NCBI RefSeq assembly: GCF_963455295.1
Contig: NZ_OY734020.1
Location: 4,278,001-4,342,000 of the forward strand
Length of the DNA: 64,000 nucleotides
Reading direction: 5' to 3'
Origin: Candidatus Thiodiazotropha sp. CDECU1
GTDB lineage: Bacteria; Pseudomonadota; Gammaproteobacteria; Chromatiales; Chromatiaceae
This document shows, in pieces, positions 33,730-41,395 of the stretch. The first letter of the stretch is position 1. Every line of letters begins with the position of its first letter. The notes under the pieces are model-generated. The model was not told the DNA's origin. It ran no database searches and saw nothing but the letters and a program-made list of their open reading frames with translations. The translations under genes and the position numbers were made by a program.

Positions 33730-34592
33730 AGAGATACGCCGGTTTCAAACTCCTGATCGTGGATGACCACGCACACAACCTGTTTACCCTGCGCACACTG
33801 GTCGAGCGTTACATGGATGTGGAGATTCTGGAGGCCACCTCGGGTCAGCAGGCCCTAGACACCGCGGTCAAGGAGCCAGGTATCGATCTTATCATTCTGG
33901 ATGTGCAGATGCCGGAGATGGACGGATTTCAGACCGCATCGATGCTGAAAATCCGCAAAAAGACCAAAGATATCCCGATTATCTTCCTCACTGCGGCGTT
34001 CAAAACAGAAGAGTTCCAACTCAAGGGCTATGAGGTCGGTGGCGTCGACTACCTGCTCAAACCCATCGATGACAACCAGCTGCTGAACAAGATCAGCACC
34101 TATTTCAGGCTTATCGAAAAAGAGCGTGAACTCAACAAGATCCTGGAACAAAAAGTGGCGGAAAGAACCGCCGAGCTGGCCGCCGCGCACCAGCACCTGG
34201 AGAACATCATTACCTATATGGGCGAGGCATTACTGGTGCTCAATCCCGAGGGGGAGATCGAATCGGTCAACCCCGCTGCCTGTAAGATGCTCGACTACAG
34301 TGAAGCCGACCTGCTGAAGATGTCCATCGGGGATGTTTTCGAAGAGGAGGCCGAGGAGCAGGCCGGGGCCTTTTTCGGCACCTGGCTGGAGGCGTTGATA
34401 CGCACCGGGGCCTTGAGCCGAATCGAGGCCAGCTTTATCGCCAAAGATGGACGTCGCGTACCCATCCTTTTCTCCCGCACCGCAGTTAAAGACAACGCGG
34501 GAAATATCAGCCATATTATATGTATCGCAAAGGATATGACAGGTTATATCCGCGAAATGGATGCGGTGCAAAACGCATCCGAAGGAGCTTGA
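33726..34592 (+). CDS. Response regulator with REC, coiled linker and PAS domain
   Basis: A 288-residue protein starting at the ATGA overlap with the kinase gene. Residues 1-125 are a receiver with phospho-acceptor D59 (LIILDVQMPEMDG) and YLLKPI. Residues 135-160 are coiled coil. Residues 165-280 are a PAS/PAC domain (MGEALLVLNPEGEIESVNPA, ending HIICIAKDMTGY). There is no DNA-binding or enzymatic output, so it probably acts through protein contact, for example on a partner kinase. An open frame upstream inside the kinase gene is not coding. Confidence 0.9.
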   Translation: MKRYAGFKLLIVDDHAHNLFTLRTLVERYMDVEILEATSGQQALDTAVKEPGIDLIILDVQMPEMDGFQTASMLKIRKKTKDIPIIFLTAAFKTEEFQLKGYEVGGVDYLLKPIDDNQLLNKISTYFRLIEKERELNKILEQKVAERTAELAAAHQHLENIITYMGEALLVLNPEGEIESVNPAACKMLDYSEADLLKMSIGDVFEEEAEEQAGAFFGTWLEALIRTGALSRIEASFIAKDGRRVPILFSRTAVKDNAGNISHIICIAKDMTGYIREMDAVQNASEGA

Positions 34593-34596
34593 AACA

Positions 34597-34932
34597 ATGA
34601 ACGAGCCAATCGATCCGCGCCTGACTGAAGAAGAAGATACCTCGCTCACCGCCAATGCCCTCAAGGCCATGGCCCATCCGTTGCGTTGGAAGATTCTCTG
34701 CTCACTGGGGGAGAGTGAACTCTCAGTTGGCGAAATCGTAGAACGAACCGGTACCTCCCAGAGCAATATCTCACAACACCTCGAGCAGCTGCGAAATAAA
34801 AACATCGTGGTATCACGCAAAGAGGCAAACCGCATCTACTACCGGATCCGCAACCACCAACTGCTGGATCTGATCGGCATCATGCGGAATGTACTCTGCC
34901 CCGCCAATCTCGATGACCGTTATCCAAGATAG
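34597..34932 (+). CDS. ArsR-family winged-helix transcriptional regulator
   Basis: A 111-residue regulator with the ArsR core AMAHPLRWKILCSLGE, the recognition helix TSQSNISQHLEQLRNKNIV and the wing KEANRIYYRIRN. No paired metal cysteine motif is visible in the recognition helix (only C42-like and C105-like single cysteines), so it may not sense metal. It starts five bases after the REC-PAS stop, with GAAGGAG upstream. It is probably co-transcribed with the two signalling genes and may be their output or their regulator. Confidence 0.88.
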   Translation: MNEPIDPRLTEEEDTSLTANALKAMAHPLRWKILCSLGESELSVGEIVERTGTSQSNISQHLEQLRNKNIVVSRKEANRIYYRIRNHQLLDLIGIMRNVLCPANLDDRYPR

Positions 34933-34950
34933 GCAAAGATACTGACAACG

Positions 34951-35154
34951 ATGGACGACCGTATTATCGATCTTGAGAGCCGCTTGGCTTTTCAGGAAGA
35001 GGCCATACATACCCTCAGCGAGACCCTGGTGGAACAGCAACAAACGATCGACTCACTGAGCAGGAGCGTGGATACCCTGCGTCAGAAACTGCAGGCATTG
35101 GAGCCGTCTCCGCTGCAGTCCGGTGAAACGGAACCGCCCCCACCTCATTACTAA
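34951..35154 (+). CDS. slyX: SlyX family protein
   Basis: A 67-residue coiled-coil protein (heptads over residues 3-50) ending in PPPPHY, the hallmark of SlyX. Function is unknown in all bacteria. It is 18 bases after the ArsR-type gene and in the same direction. Confidence 0.93.
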   Translation: MDDRIIDLESRLAFQEEAIHTLSETLVEQQQTIDSLSRSVDTLRQKLQALEPSPLQSGETEPPPPHY

Positions 35155-35264
35155 ACATGCAACGCCCCATGGACTCTCATCTACTTTGCTAACGATCTGG
35201 TTGCAGGCTGATTCGATACGGCTTTTGCAGCAGGGACGACCCTATACATCACACATAAATACAC

Positions 35265-36737
35265 ATGAAACACAGCGCACTATTACATACCCTGTTATTG
35301 CTGCTGTTGCACGCCTCTTACATCAATGCAGGGACGATGGATAGATTGGCTGAATCGGGCCGTGTGCACCCCGGAAAAAGCGCAGTCTATGTCCTGGAGA
35401 AAGGGGAAGAGTCACTTTTGACACGGGCCTGGCTGACCCAAACAGCAGCGCAAGCCATCGATGTGCAGTATTTTATCTGGAGTACCGACATTATCGGCAC
35501 CTTGGCCAGCGAAAGCCTGCTCAGTGCCGCCGAACGGGGTGTCAGGGTACGGGTGATCGTGGATGACCTGCTGATCGACGCCGAGCCGGAGACCTTGCTT
35601 TCGCTGAATGCCCATCCCAATATCCAGATCAAGATCTACAATCCGCTACACTCCGTGGGTCGGGGGTTTCTCTCCCAGCTCTGGCAACTGATCACCGACT
35701 TTCGCGGTTCAAATCAACGCATGCATGACAAAGTGGTGATCTATGACCAAACCCTCGCCATCACCGGCGGGCGCAATATGGCGGATGAGTATTACGACTA
35801 TGATCATACCTATAACTTTCGCGACCGGGATGTGATGGTAGCCGGCGCCGTGTTACCCGAGATACAACAGAGCTTCGATGCCTTTTGGCAAAGCCCGCTC
35901 TCGGTTCCCCTCGACAACCTGTTGGCGGATGAGAAGCAAAGGCTGACGCAAGACCAAGTCCACCGCTTCACCGACTGGCTCCATCAATATGCCCAAAATC
36001 CAGGGAATTTTGCCCCTGAAGTGCGTGACGCCATCACTGACATGGGCAGGCGTTTCGACAATATTATTACCATGATGCACTGGACCAGCGTGGAATATCT
36101 TCGTGATATCCCCGGCAAGAACAGCAGTACCGATGGGCTTGATGGCGGCGGACAAACAACCACTTCATTGATTAATCTGTTATTGGAGGCGCAACATCAG
36201 ATTCTTATTGAAAGCCCCTACCTGATCATGCCGGAGGGGGGTTTTGAATTTTTTTCCGCATTAGTGGCAAAAGGCATCGATATCGCCATAGTTACCAACT
36301 CCCTCGCATCCACTGATAATCTGCAGGCCTATTCGGGCTATGAGAAACAGAAACAGCGACTCCTGGATCTCGGCATCAAGATCTTTGAATTCAAGCCCAG
36401 GCCAGGCATCTATCGCCATCTCATCGATCGTCATGAATCGTTGGGGAAGGAGGTACCGATATTCGCCCTGCATGCCAAGTCATTGGTTATCGATGACCAA
36501 GTTACCTACATCGGCACGTTCAATTTCGATCCCAGGTCCGCGAACCTCAATACGGAAGTCGGGTTGGTGATACGTGACGAGAGGATTGCACAACAGGTGG
36601 CCCAGGCGATTCGCCAGGATATGGCGCCGGAAAACAGCTGGCAGGCAAGTGTCTCTGATCAGCACCAGGAAGTCGGCTTGAGTAAAAAGTTAAAAGTGAA
36701 TCTCTGGGGCTTGCTGCCCCTCGAGCCCATCCTCTGA
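35265..36737 (+). CDS. Phospholipase D/cardiolipin-synthase-like protein, exported
   Basis: A 490-residue protein with a signal peptide (LLHTLLLLLLHASYINA) and two HKD motifs: HDKVVIYDQTLAITGGRN from H154 and HAKSLVIDDQVTYIGTFN from H403, each followed by the expected Asn/Gly-rich turn. This is the ClsC/YmdC-like branch, which condenses phosphatidylglycerol with phosphatidylethanolamine or glycerol to make cardiolipin. An exported location is unusual for cardiolipin synthase and would fit a periplasmic phosphodiesterase as well. No partner (YmdB-like) gene is seen. It lies 110 bases after slyX and is convergent with the KASIII gene. Confidence 0.88.
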   Translation: MKHSALLHTLLLLLLHASYINAGTMDRLAESGRVHPGKSAVYVLEKGEESLLTRAWLTQTAAQAIDVQYFIWSTDIIGTLASESLLSAAERGVRVRVIVDDLLIDAEPETLLSLNAHPNIQIKIYNPLHSVGRGFLSQLWQLITDFRGSNQRMHDKVVIYDQTLAITGGRNMADEYYDYDHTYNFRDRDVMVAGAVLPEIQQSFDAFWQSPLSVPLDNLLADEKQRLTQDQVHRFTDWLHQYAQNPGNFAPEVRDAITDMGRRFDNIITMMHWTSVEYLRDIPGKNSSTDGLDGGGQTTTSLINLLLEAQHQILIESPYLIMPEGGFEFFSALVAKGIDIAIVTNSLASTDNLQAYSGYEKQKQRLLDLGIKIFEFKPRPGIYRHLIDRHESLGKEVPIFALHAKSLVIDDQVTYIGTFNFDPRSANLNTEVGLVIRDERIAQQVAQAIRQDMAPENSWQASVSDQHQEVGLSKKLKVNLWGLLPLEPIL

Positions 36738-36776
36738 CACATGCCCTGTTTTAACCGCTATCCTTGCTGGATTCGC

Positions 36777-37898
36777 TCAACACTTCTCGAGTATCACACT
36801 GCCCACCGAGTAACCGGCGCCAAAGGAACTCAGCAGCCCCTTGTCGCCAGATGACAAGTCGTCGCTATAGAGATGAAAAGCGATAATCGATCCAGCAGAA
36901 CTGGTGTTGGCAAAGCGATCGAGAACGATGGGCAGCTCCTGGTCATCGGGATCACGACCGAGTAATTTTTTAGCTGCAAAAAGGTTCATGGTCAGGTTAG
37001 CCTGGTGCAGCCAATAACGCTTTATATCCGACGCCTCCAGTTGCATCTGCTGCAGATGATCATGAATCACGCTGCTGACCAGAGGCAGCAACTCCTTGAA
37101 TACCTTGCGGCCATTCTGTCTGAATAGCTTGTCGTTGCTGTCCCGGGTCTCCGCATGGCAGTTGTTCAAAAAACCAAAATTATTACGAATGTTGTTGGAG
37201 AACTCGGTTTTGAATTGTGTGCCCAGTATACGGAAGGCGCTGTCCGAACGGCAGCCCGCTTCGGCCTCGACCACCACCGCGGTGGCCACATCGCCAAAGA
37301 TGAAGTGGCTGTCACGATCACGAAAATTGAGATGGGCCGAGGTAATCTCCGGATTGATCACCAACGCGCAACGGGCCGTACCCGAGCGTATTGCATCCGC
37401 GGCGGCACCTATGCCGAAAGTGGCCGATGAGCAGGCCACATTCATATCATAGCCATAGCCTGAGCAACCCAGGTGATGCTGGATCTCGATGGCGATTGCC
37501 GGGTAAGCGCGCTGCAGATTGGAACAGGCCACGATCACAAGATCGATCTCTTGCGCCTTGCGACGGGCGCGTTCAAGGGCCTGCTCTGCCGCCGCCACAC
37601 CGATCTCGCCGAGCAGGCAGAGCTCCTCATCCGCCCTCTCAGGGATATTCGGACGCATCCGCTGTGGATCGAGAATACCCTCTTTATCAACAACAAAGCG
37701 GCTCTTGATACCGGAGGCCTTGACGATAAACTCGTTGCTAGAATATTCCAACGCCGCCAGTGTTCCGGAGGCTATTTCGTCGCTATGCTGGGAGTTGTAT
37801 AGATCCACATACTGGTTGAATGTCTGTACTAACTCTTCATTACTTATGCTATGCGGCGGAGTGTAGAGTCCACTACCGCTTATTAGGATATCAGTCAC
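36777..37898 (-). CDS. 3-oxoacyl-ACP synthase III-like (beta-ketoacyl synthase) enzyme
   Basis: A 373-residue thiolase-fold enzyme with catalytic C156 (NVACSSATF), H298 (WLHQAN) and N331 (FANTSSAGS). The final GAGYSVGSVILEK is typical of the family. It is longer than FabH (about 317), with a long insert near residues 30-60 and 70-90, as in the KASIII branch found in some gammaproteobacteria (PRK07515 type). No acyl-carrier or other fatty-acid gene is next to it. The role in fatty-acid initiation or a special lipid is not decided. Confidence 0.88.
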   Translation of the reverse strand: MTDILISGSGLYTPPHSISNEELVQTFNQYVDLYNSQHSDEIASGTLAALEYSSNEFIVKASGIKSRFVVDKEGILDPQRMRPNIPERADEELCLLGEIGVAAAEQALERARRKAQEIDLVIVACSNLQRAYPAIAIEIQHHLGCSGYGYDMNVACSSATFGIGAAADAIRSGTARCALVINPEITSAHLNFRDRDSHFIFGDVATAVVVEAEAGCRSDSAFRILGTQFKTEFSNNIRNNFGFLNNCHAETRDSNDKLFRQNGRKVFKELLPLVSSVIHDHLQQMQLEASDIKRYWLHQANLTMNLFAAKKLLGRDPDDQELPIVLDRFANTSSAGSIIAFHLYSDDLSSGDKGLLSSFGAGYSVGSVILEKC

Positions 37899-38107
37899 TT
37901 CTGTTCCTCAATATTCTTCACATCACAGCTAACGACGACCATTTCCTCCTGGAAATAATTTAAAAACGAGTATTCCTATAGCGTATATTACACCATCATT
38001 CTCTTGTTGAAGCCTATACACTCATAAACGGTCATAGAATGGATTATCGGAAGCATACTTTGCAGCGTGATTAGCCAGGATGCGCAGAATTTAACGCTCT
38101 TAACCGA

Positions 38108-39100
38108 TTATATCTCCTCCAGATCAGCAGCAGGGACATAAAATTTCATCCCGTTCTGCCTGAAACCCAACCAACGCCCATTCTCATTTGTAACTTCAAA
38201 ATTAAAGTTGTAATAACTCTGAGCTGGCATATCGGCCATCTTTTTAGCCGATTTATCAGGTGAAATATAGATCGCTGTTGTTCTGACCGCCAAATATTTT
38301 GAAGATTTTATCTTTGTGGTTTTTACAGCCGGGATCAGCTTCAGATTATTTGCCTGTGTGTAATATTGAGTTCCTTTCTGCTTGAAGCCCAACCAGCGTT
38401 CACCCTCCACCTCAATTTCCAGGCTGAACTTCTGCACGACATCGGGATCCATTGTACCCATGGATTGCATGCGCATGTCCGGGCGAGTGTAGAGATGAGT
38501 CTTGTTAATGACTAAATACTGCTGCGGCGTAATGCGACTTGCTGCAACCTTAGGAAACATCTCGCTTTCTTTGGGCGGTTTGACATAGGCAAGCTTCATA
38601 CGACGCAGCAGTTTGCGCGCCTTCATATAACCACTGATGACCGAGCCGTCGTCCACCACTATCATGGGTGTGCCCTTAACCTCCAACTGCTTACCTAAAT
38701 CGAAGTTTTTCTTAACCGGATTGGAGCAGTCTACCGGCTTCAACACCATCCCCATCTTAGCATCTGTCAACGCGCTCTTCGGATCGTCCGCGCAGTAGAC
38801 CGAGACATATTTTTTATAGCTGTCCGAGCCTATTCCGGCACGGGGAAATGCCACATAACGCACATCCACGCCAGAGGCATTCAATACCGGCACTTCCGCG
38901 TGCAGCTTTCTACAATACCCACAATCGATGTCAGTAAACACGGTGATATGACGCTGCTTAGCGATCGAATCGTAAACAATCATTTCATCAGATGGGATAG
39001 CATCGGTTTGGCTCTTGTACTCACTTTCAGTGAGTGCATAGAGTGGTGTAGCGATCGATAGTAAGAGTGTTATTGCAACTACAGCTGCGATGTCCCTCAT
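38108..39100 (-). CDS. Periplasmic thiol-disulfide protein (DsbC-like) with two C-terminal repeats
   Basis: A 330-residue exported protein. After a signal peptide (LLLSIATPLYA) a DsbC/DsbG-like thioredoxin domain carries FTDIDCGYCRKLH and a cis-proline in KGTPMIVV. The last 130 residues contain two similar SH3-like repeats, each with a WLGF motif (residues near 237 and 313; GERWLGFKQKG and NGRWLGFRQNG). The start at 39100 has GGGAGGAG ten bases upstream. It follows the lipoprotein gene on the same strand and may share its promoter. The repeat-bearing tail is not known to me from DsbC proteins. Confidence 0.82.
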   Translation of the reverse strand: MRDIAAVVAITLLLSIATPLYALTESEYKSQTDAIPSDEMIVYDSIAKQRHITVFTDIDCGYCRKLHAEVPVLNASGVDVRYVAFPRAGIGSDSYKKYVSVYCADDPKSALTDAKMGMVLKPVDCSNPVKKNFDLGKQLEVKGTPMIVVDDGSVISGYMKARKLLRRMKLAYVKPPKESEMFPKVAASRITPQQYLVINKTHLYTRPDMRMQSMGTMDPDVVQKFSLEIEVEGERWLGFKQKGTQYYTQANNLKLIPAVKTTKIKSSKYLAVRTTAIYISPDKSAKKMADMPAQSYYNFNFEVTNENGRWLGFRQNGMKFYVPAADLEEI

Positions 39101-39268
39101 TACAGGTACTCCTCCCTCAATTTTCAAAAGCAGCCTATTCAATTTATCAGGCTTGGAGACGGGACATGGCAATATCGAAACCAATAACCATAAATACAGC
39201 TCTGACTGAGATATGCATTCCCATGCTGGAGCCTCTGAATTAACCAGAGGCCCCTGCAATGGGTGAGG

Positions 39269-40180
39269 TCATTCGACCTTTGTCAGGCTTCCGACCGCAA
39301 TATCACATGGATCGCTAAGCCCATCGGTAAACCACCTGTAGACCAACTCGTTTTCTGATTGGTCTGTCAACTCAACTATGCCCTGGTCACAACAGACATT
39401 GGTGCCGAAAGTTATCGTCTCCCTGAACTGTAATTGTGCATCACTCTCCTCCATCAGAGTGAGATATCCGCCACAGTTCAATGACGGATACTCAATAAGC
39501 TGCTGATCGAGCTGGAGATCGATGCTTATGGTCCATGAAATCCCGGGCTGTTGTCCCTCGCCTTCCCAGAGCCCGACCTTGCCCGCCAAACCGTCTCCTA
39601 TCGGCGGTTCGGTCTGGTCGTTCAGCGCATTCAACGTACTTTGCAGATGCGCAATAGCCTGATCCGCATCGATGAGAGTTGTACAGGTTGAATTTTGCTG
39701 ACCCCCATTGGCAACCAGGTTTGCAACCTTTGAATCAAAGTCTGGATCTTCAAAATCGATCTCCATTCCGGTCGCCGCAAGCAGTGCTTCACCACTGATG
39801 GTAATACCGTTGTCCGGATCACAGTCCTGGTCCAAGGATTGCAGAAGCCTCGCCATGTTGACCACGCCCATGTCGTTGATATCTTCCACGCCTGCAAGTT
39901 CCAACGGGGTCAGAATGTGAGCGGCAGTAACCGCGGGAAACTCCAGGTCGCCGAGGCCGAATACCACCGTCTCACCCGCCAGGTAGCTAAACTCACCATT
40001 GGCATTGGTAACACCGCTTCTCGATTGGGTGTAGTAGGTCAAACCAGCACAGGCGCTATCGAGAAACCGTCCGGTCAAGACCTCCCCATCCGATGAGCCG
40101 CCCGATCCCCCGCCGCAACCGTTGATCAATAACAGGGCCACTACTCCAAGTCCGCGTGCTGTATAATTCTCCTGTCTCAT
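39269..40180 (-). CDS. Secreted lipoprotein with unknown extracellular domains
   Basis: A 303-residue protein with a lipoprotein signal (LLINGC) followed by a glycine/serine linker. Residues about 33-180 form a beta-rich domain beginning VLTGRFLDSACAGLTYYTQS with GEFSYLAGETVVFGLGDLEF, the repeat type seen in surface adhesion-like lipoproteins. Four further cysteines may form disulfides (CDPD, CTTL, CGGY and VCCDQG). This fits a DsbC-like protein encoded downstream. The start at 40180 has GGGAG close by. No enzymatic function is recognised. Confidence 0.78.
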   Translation of the reverse strand: MRQENYTARGLGVVALLLINGCGGGSGGSSDGEVLTGRFLDSACAGLTYYTQSRSGVTNANGEFSYLAGETVVFGLGDLEFPAVTAAHILTPLELAGVEDINDMGVVNMARLLQSLDQDCDPDNGITISGEALLAATGMEIDFEDPDFDSKVANLVANGGQQNSTCTTLIDADQAIAHLQSTLNALNDQTEPPIGDGLAGKVGLWEGEGQQPGISWTISIDLQLDQQLIEYPSLNCGGYLTLMEESDAQLQFRETITFGTNVCCDQGIVELTDQSENELVYRWFTDGLSDPCDIAVGSLTKVE

Positions 40181-40243
40181 CTCCCTACCCCTATTCAATT
40201 AAATCCAAGTTTGAATAATATTTTGCAAATAAGGGTTCGTAAC

Positions 40244-40259
40244 CTACGTATATACGTAG
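40244..40259. promoter_or_regulatory. 16-bp palindrome CTACGTATATACGTAG, candidate LuxR-type box
   Basis: A perfect 16-base inverted repeat lies between the LuxR-type gene and the lipoprotein gene, 64 bases upstream of the latter's start. It resembles the dyad, about 20 bases long, that LuxR-family activators bind (ACCT at the left edge matches the consensus). Base content and symmetry argue for a protein site and not a terminator, because no T tract is present. Confidence 0.55.
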
Positions 40260-40279
40260 CCCTCACCGTTAACGTGAAC

Positions 40280-41008
40280 TTAATCCAATGCGATGTATCC
40301 CTGGGCGGTGGCAAAATGGACCGCAGCGGTAATACTTCCGGTTTTGAATTTCTGCAAAATACTGCGGGTATGAAAATCGACTGTGTGGTAGGAGATTATC
40401 AGCCTGTCGGCCACTTCCGACTTGGTCAGTCCGGATGCCAGCCATCTTAGAATCTCCGCCTCTCTGGGCGTCAGCTTGATACGGCGTGTCCGACTTGAAG
40501 TTTTTTCGTTAAGGCTCCAATAACAGGCATAAAACTGGATGGAAAGGTTGTGGATAGCCCAAAGGGCCTGGGTATCAAAGGGGACTCCTTTGCAAGAACT
40601 GGCAACACCAATGCCGGCGGTAGTGCCACCAGGCCCATGCAGGGGTATACCCAAGCCATCATGGAGATGGGCATCGGCGGCCTCTTCAAATAGCACCTGT
40701 TGCCGCTTGCTCAACACCTGCCTGGCCAGCAGTTGCTTCCAACTGAAGGGATAGAGCCCTCTCTTGGCCTCCATTCTTACCGGGTCATCCTCGTCATAAC
40801 CCTGTGACAGGTAGTACTCAACCCAATCTTCAGGATAGCTGCTTAGTACCCCATGCTGGGCTGATTGATGAAGTCTCGGGTGATCCGATAACAGTGCCAG
40901 CAGCACTCGATCATAACCGTATGATTCTACCGCCCGGGAATAGGCATCGAAGAGCCGCCCTACTCCAGCGGCGTTTTGCATGTCGTCGATCACATCCTCT
41001 ATCTTCAT
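40280..41008 (-). CDS. LuxR-type quorum-sensing regulator (solo)
   Basis: A 242-residue regulator with an N-terminal autoinducer-binding domain and a C-terminal GerE helix-turn-helix (LTPREAEILRWLASGLTKSEVADRL). All six residues of the acyl-homoserine-lactone pocket of TraR are present at a constant offset of five: W62, Y66, D75, P76, W90 and G118. No luxI-type synthase gene is in the window, so within it the regulator is a solo and may respond to outside signals. It is encoded just upstream of the secreted lipoprotein and DsbC-like genes and may regulate them. Confidence 0.9.
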   Translation of the reverse strand: MKIEDVIDDMQNAAGVGRLFDAYSRAVESYGYDRVLLALLSDHPRLHQSAQHGVLSSYPEDWVEYYLSQGYDEDDPVRMEAKRGLYPFSWKQLLARQVLSKRQQVLFEEAADAHLHDGLGIPLHGPGGTTAGIGVASSCKGVPFDTQALWAIHNLSIQFYACYWSLNEKTSSRTRRIKLTPREAEILRWLASGLTKSEVADRLIISYHTVDFHTRSILQKFKTGSITAAVHFATAQGYIALD

Positions 41009-41122
41009 CCTTCACAACCCCCTGTCGATTCGGATAGCCACTAATGGCGATGCTTCAGCGCAACCTAGACTATAGCGCCAGCATTATCAAATCCCTATTG
41101 ATCTACAGCAAGTGGCTTGGAT

Positions 41123-41395
41123 TCAATCGCCGTGATAGAGATCCACATCCATTTTCGGTGGCATCTGCAGATGGAAGCCTTGGGAACGTAGATTTTCAAT
41201 TACCACGACAACATCCTCACGGGCGAGCTTTCGCTGCTCAGTCAAGGCTATCTCCATGACCTGTATCGGTGTGCCGAAGCGCTTCAGTAACGCTTCCGGC
41301 ACACATGAAAAGTCATCTTCCTTAGCTGTGTAGAGGTACATCTCATCCTTGCGTGGACTGCGGTAGATCCAGCAGGGCAGCTCCGAAACGCTCAC
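41123..41395 (-). CDS. ycgL: YcgL family protein
   Basis: A 90-residue protein with CWIYRSPRKDEMYLYTAKED at the N-terminus, the YcgL signature. The family has a known fold and no settled function. It overlaps the glgP stop by four bases and is likely co-translated with it. A gap of about 100 bases lies between its stop and the LuxR gene. Confidence 0.9.
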   Translation of the reverse strand: MSVSELPCWIYRSPRKDEMYLYTAKEDDFSCVPEALLKRFGTPIQVMEIALTEQRKLAREDVVVVIENLRSQGFHLQMPPKMDVDLYHGD

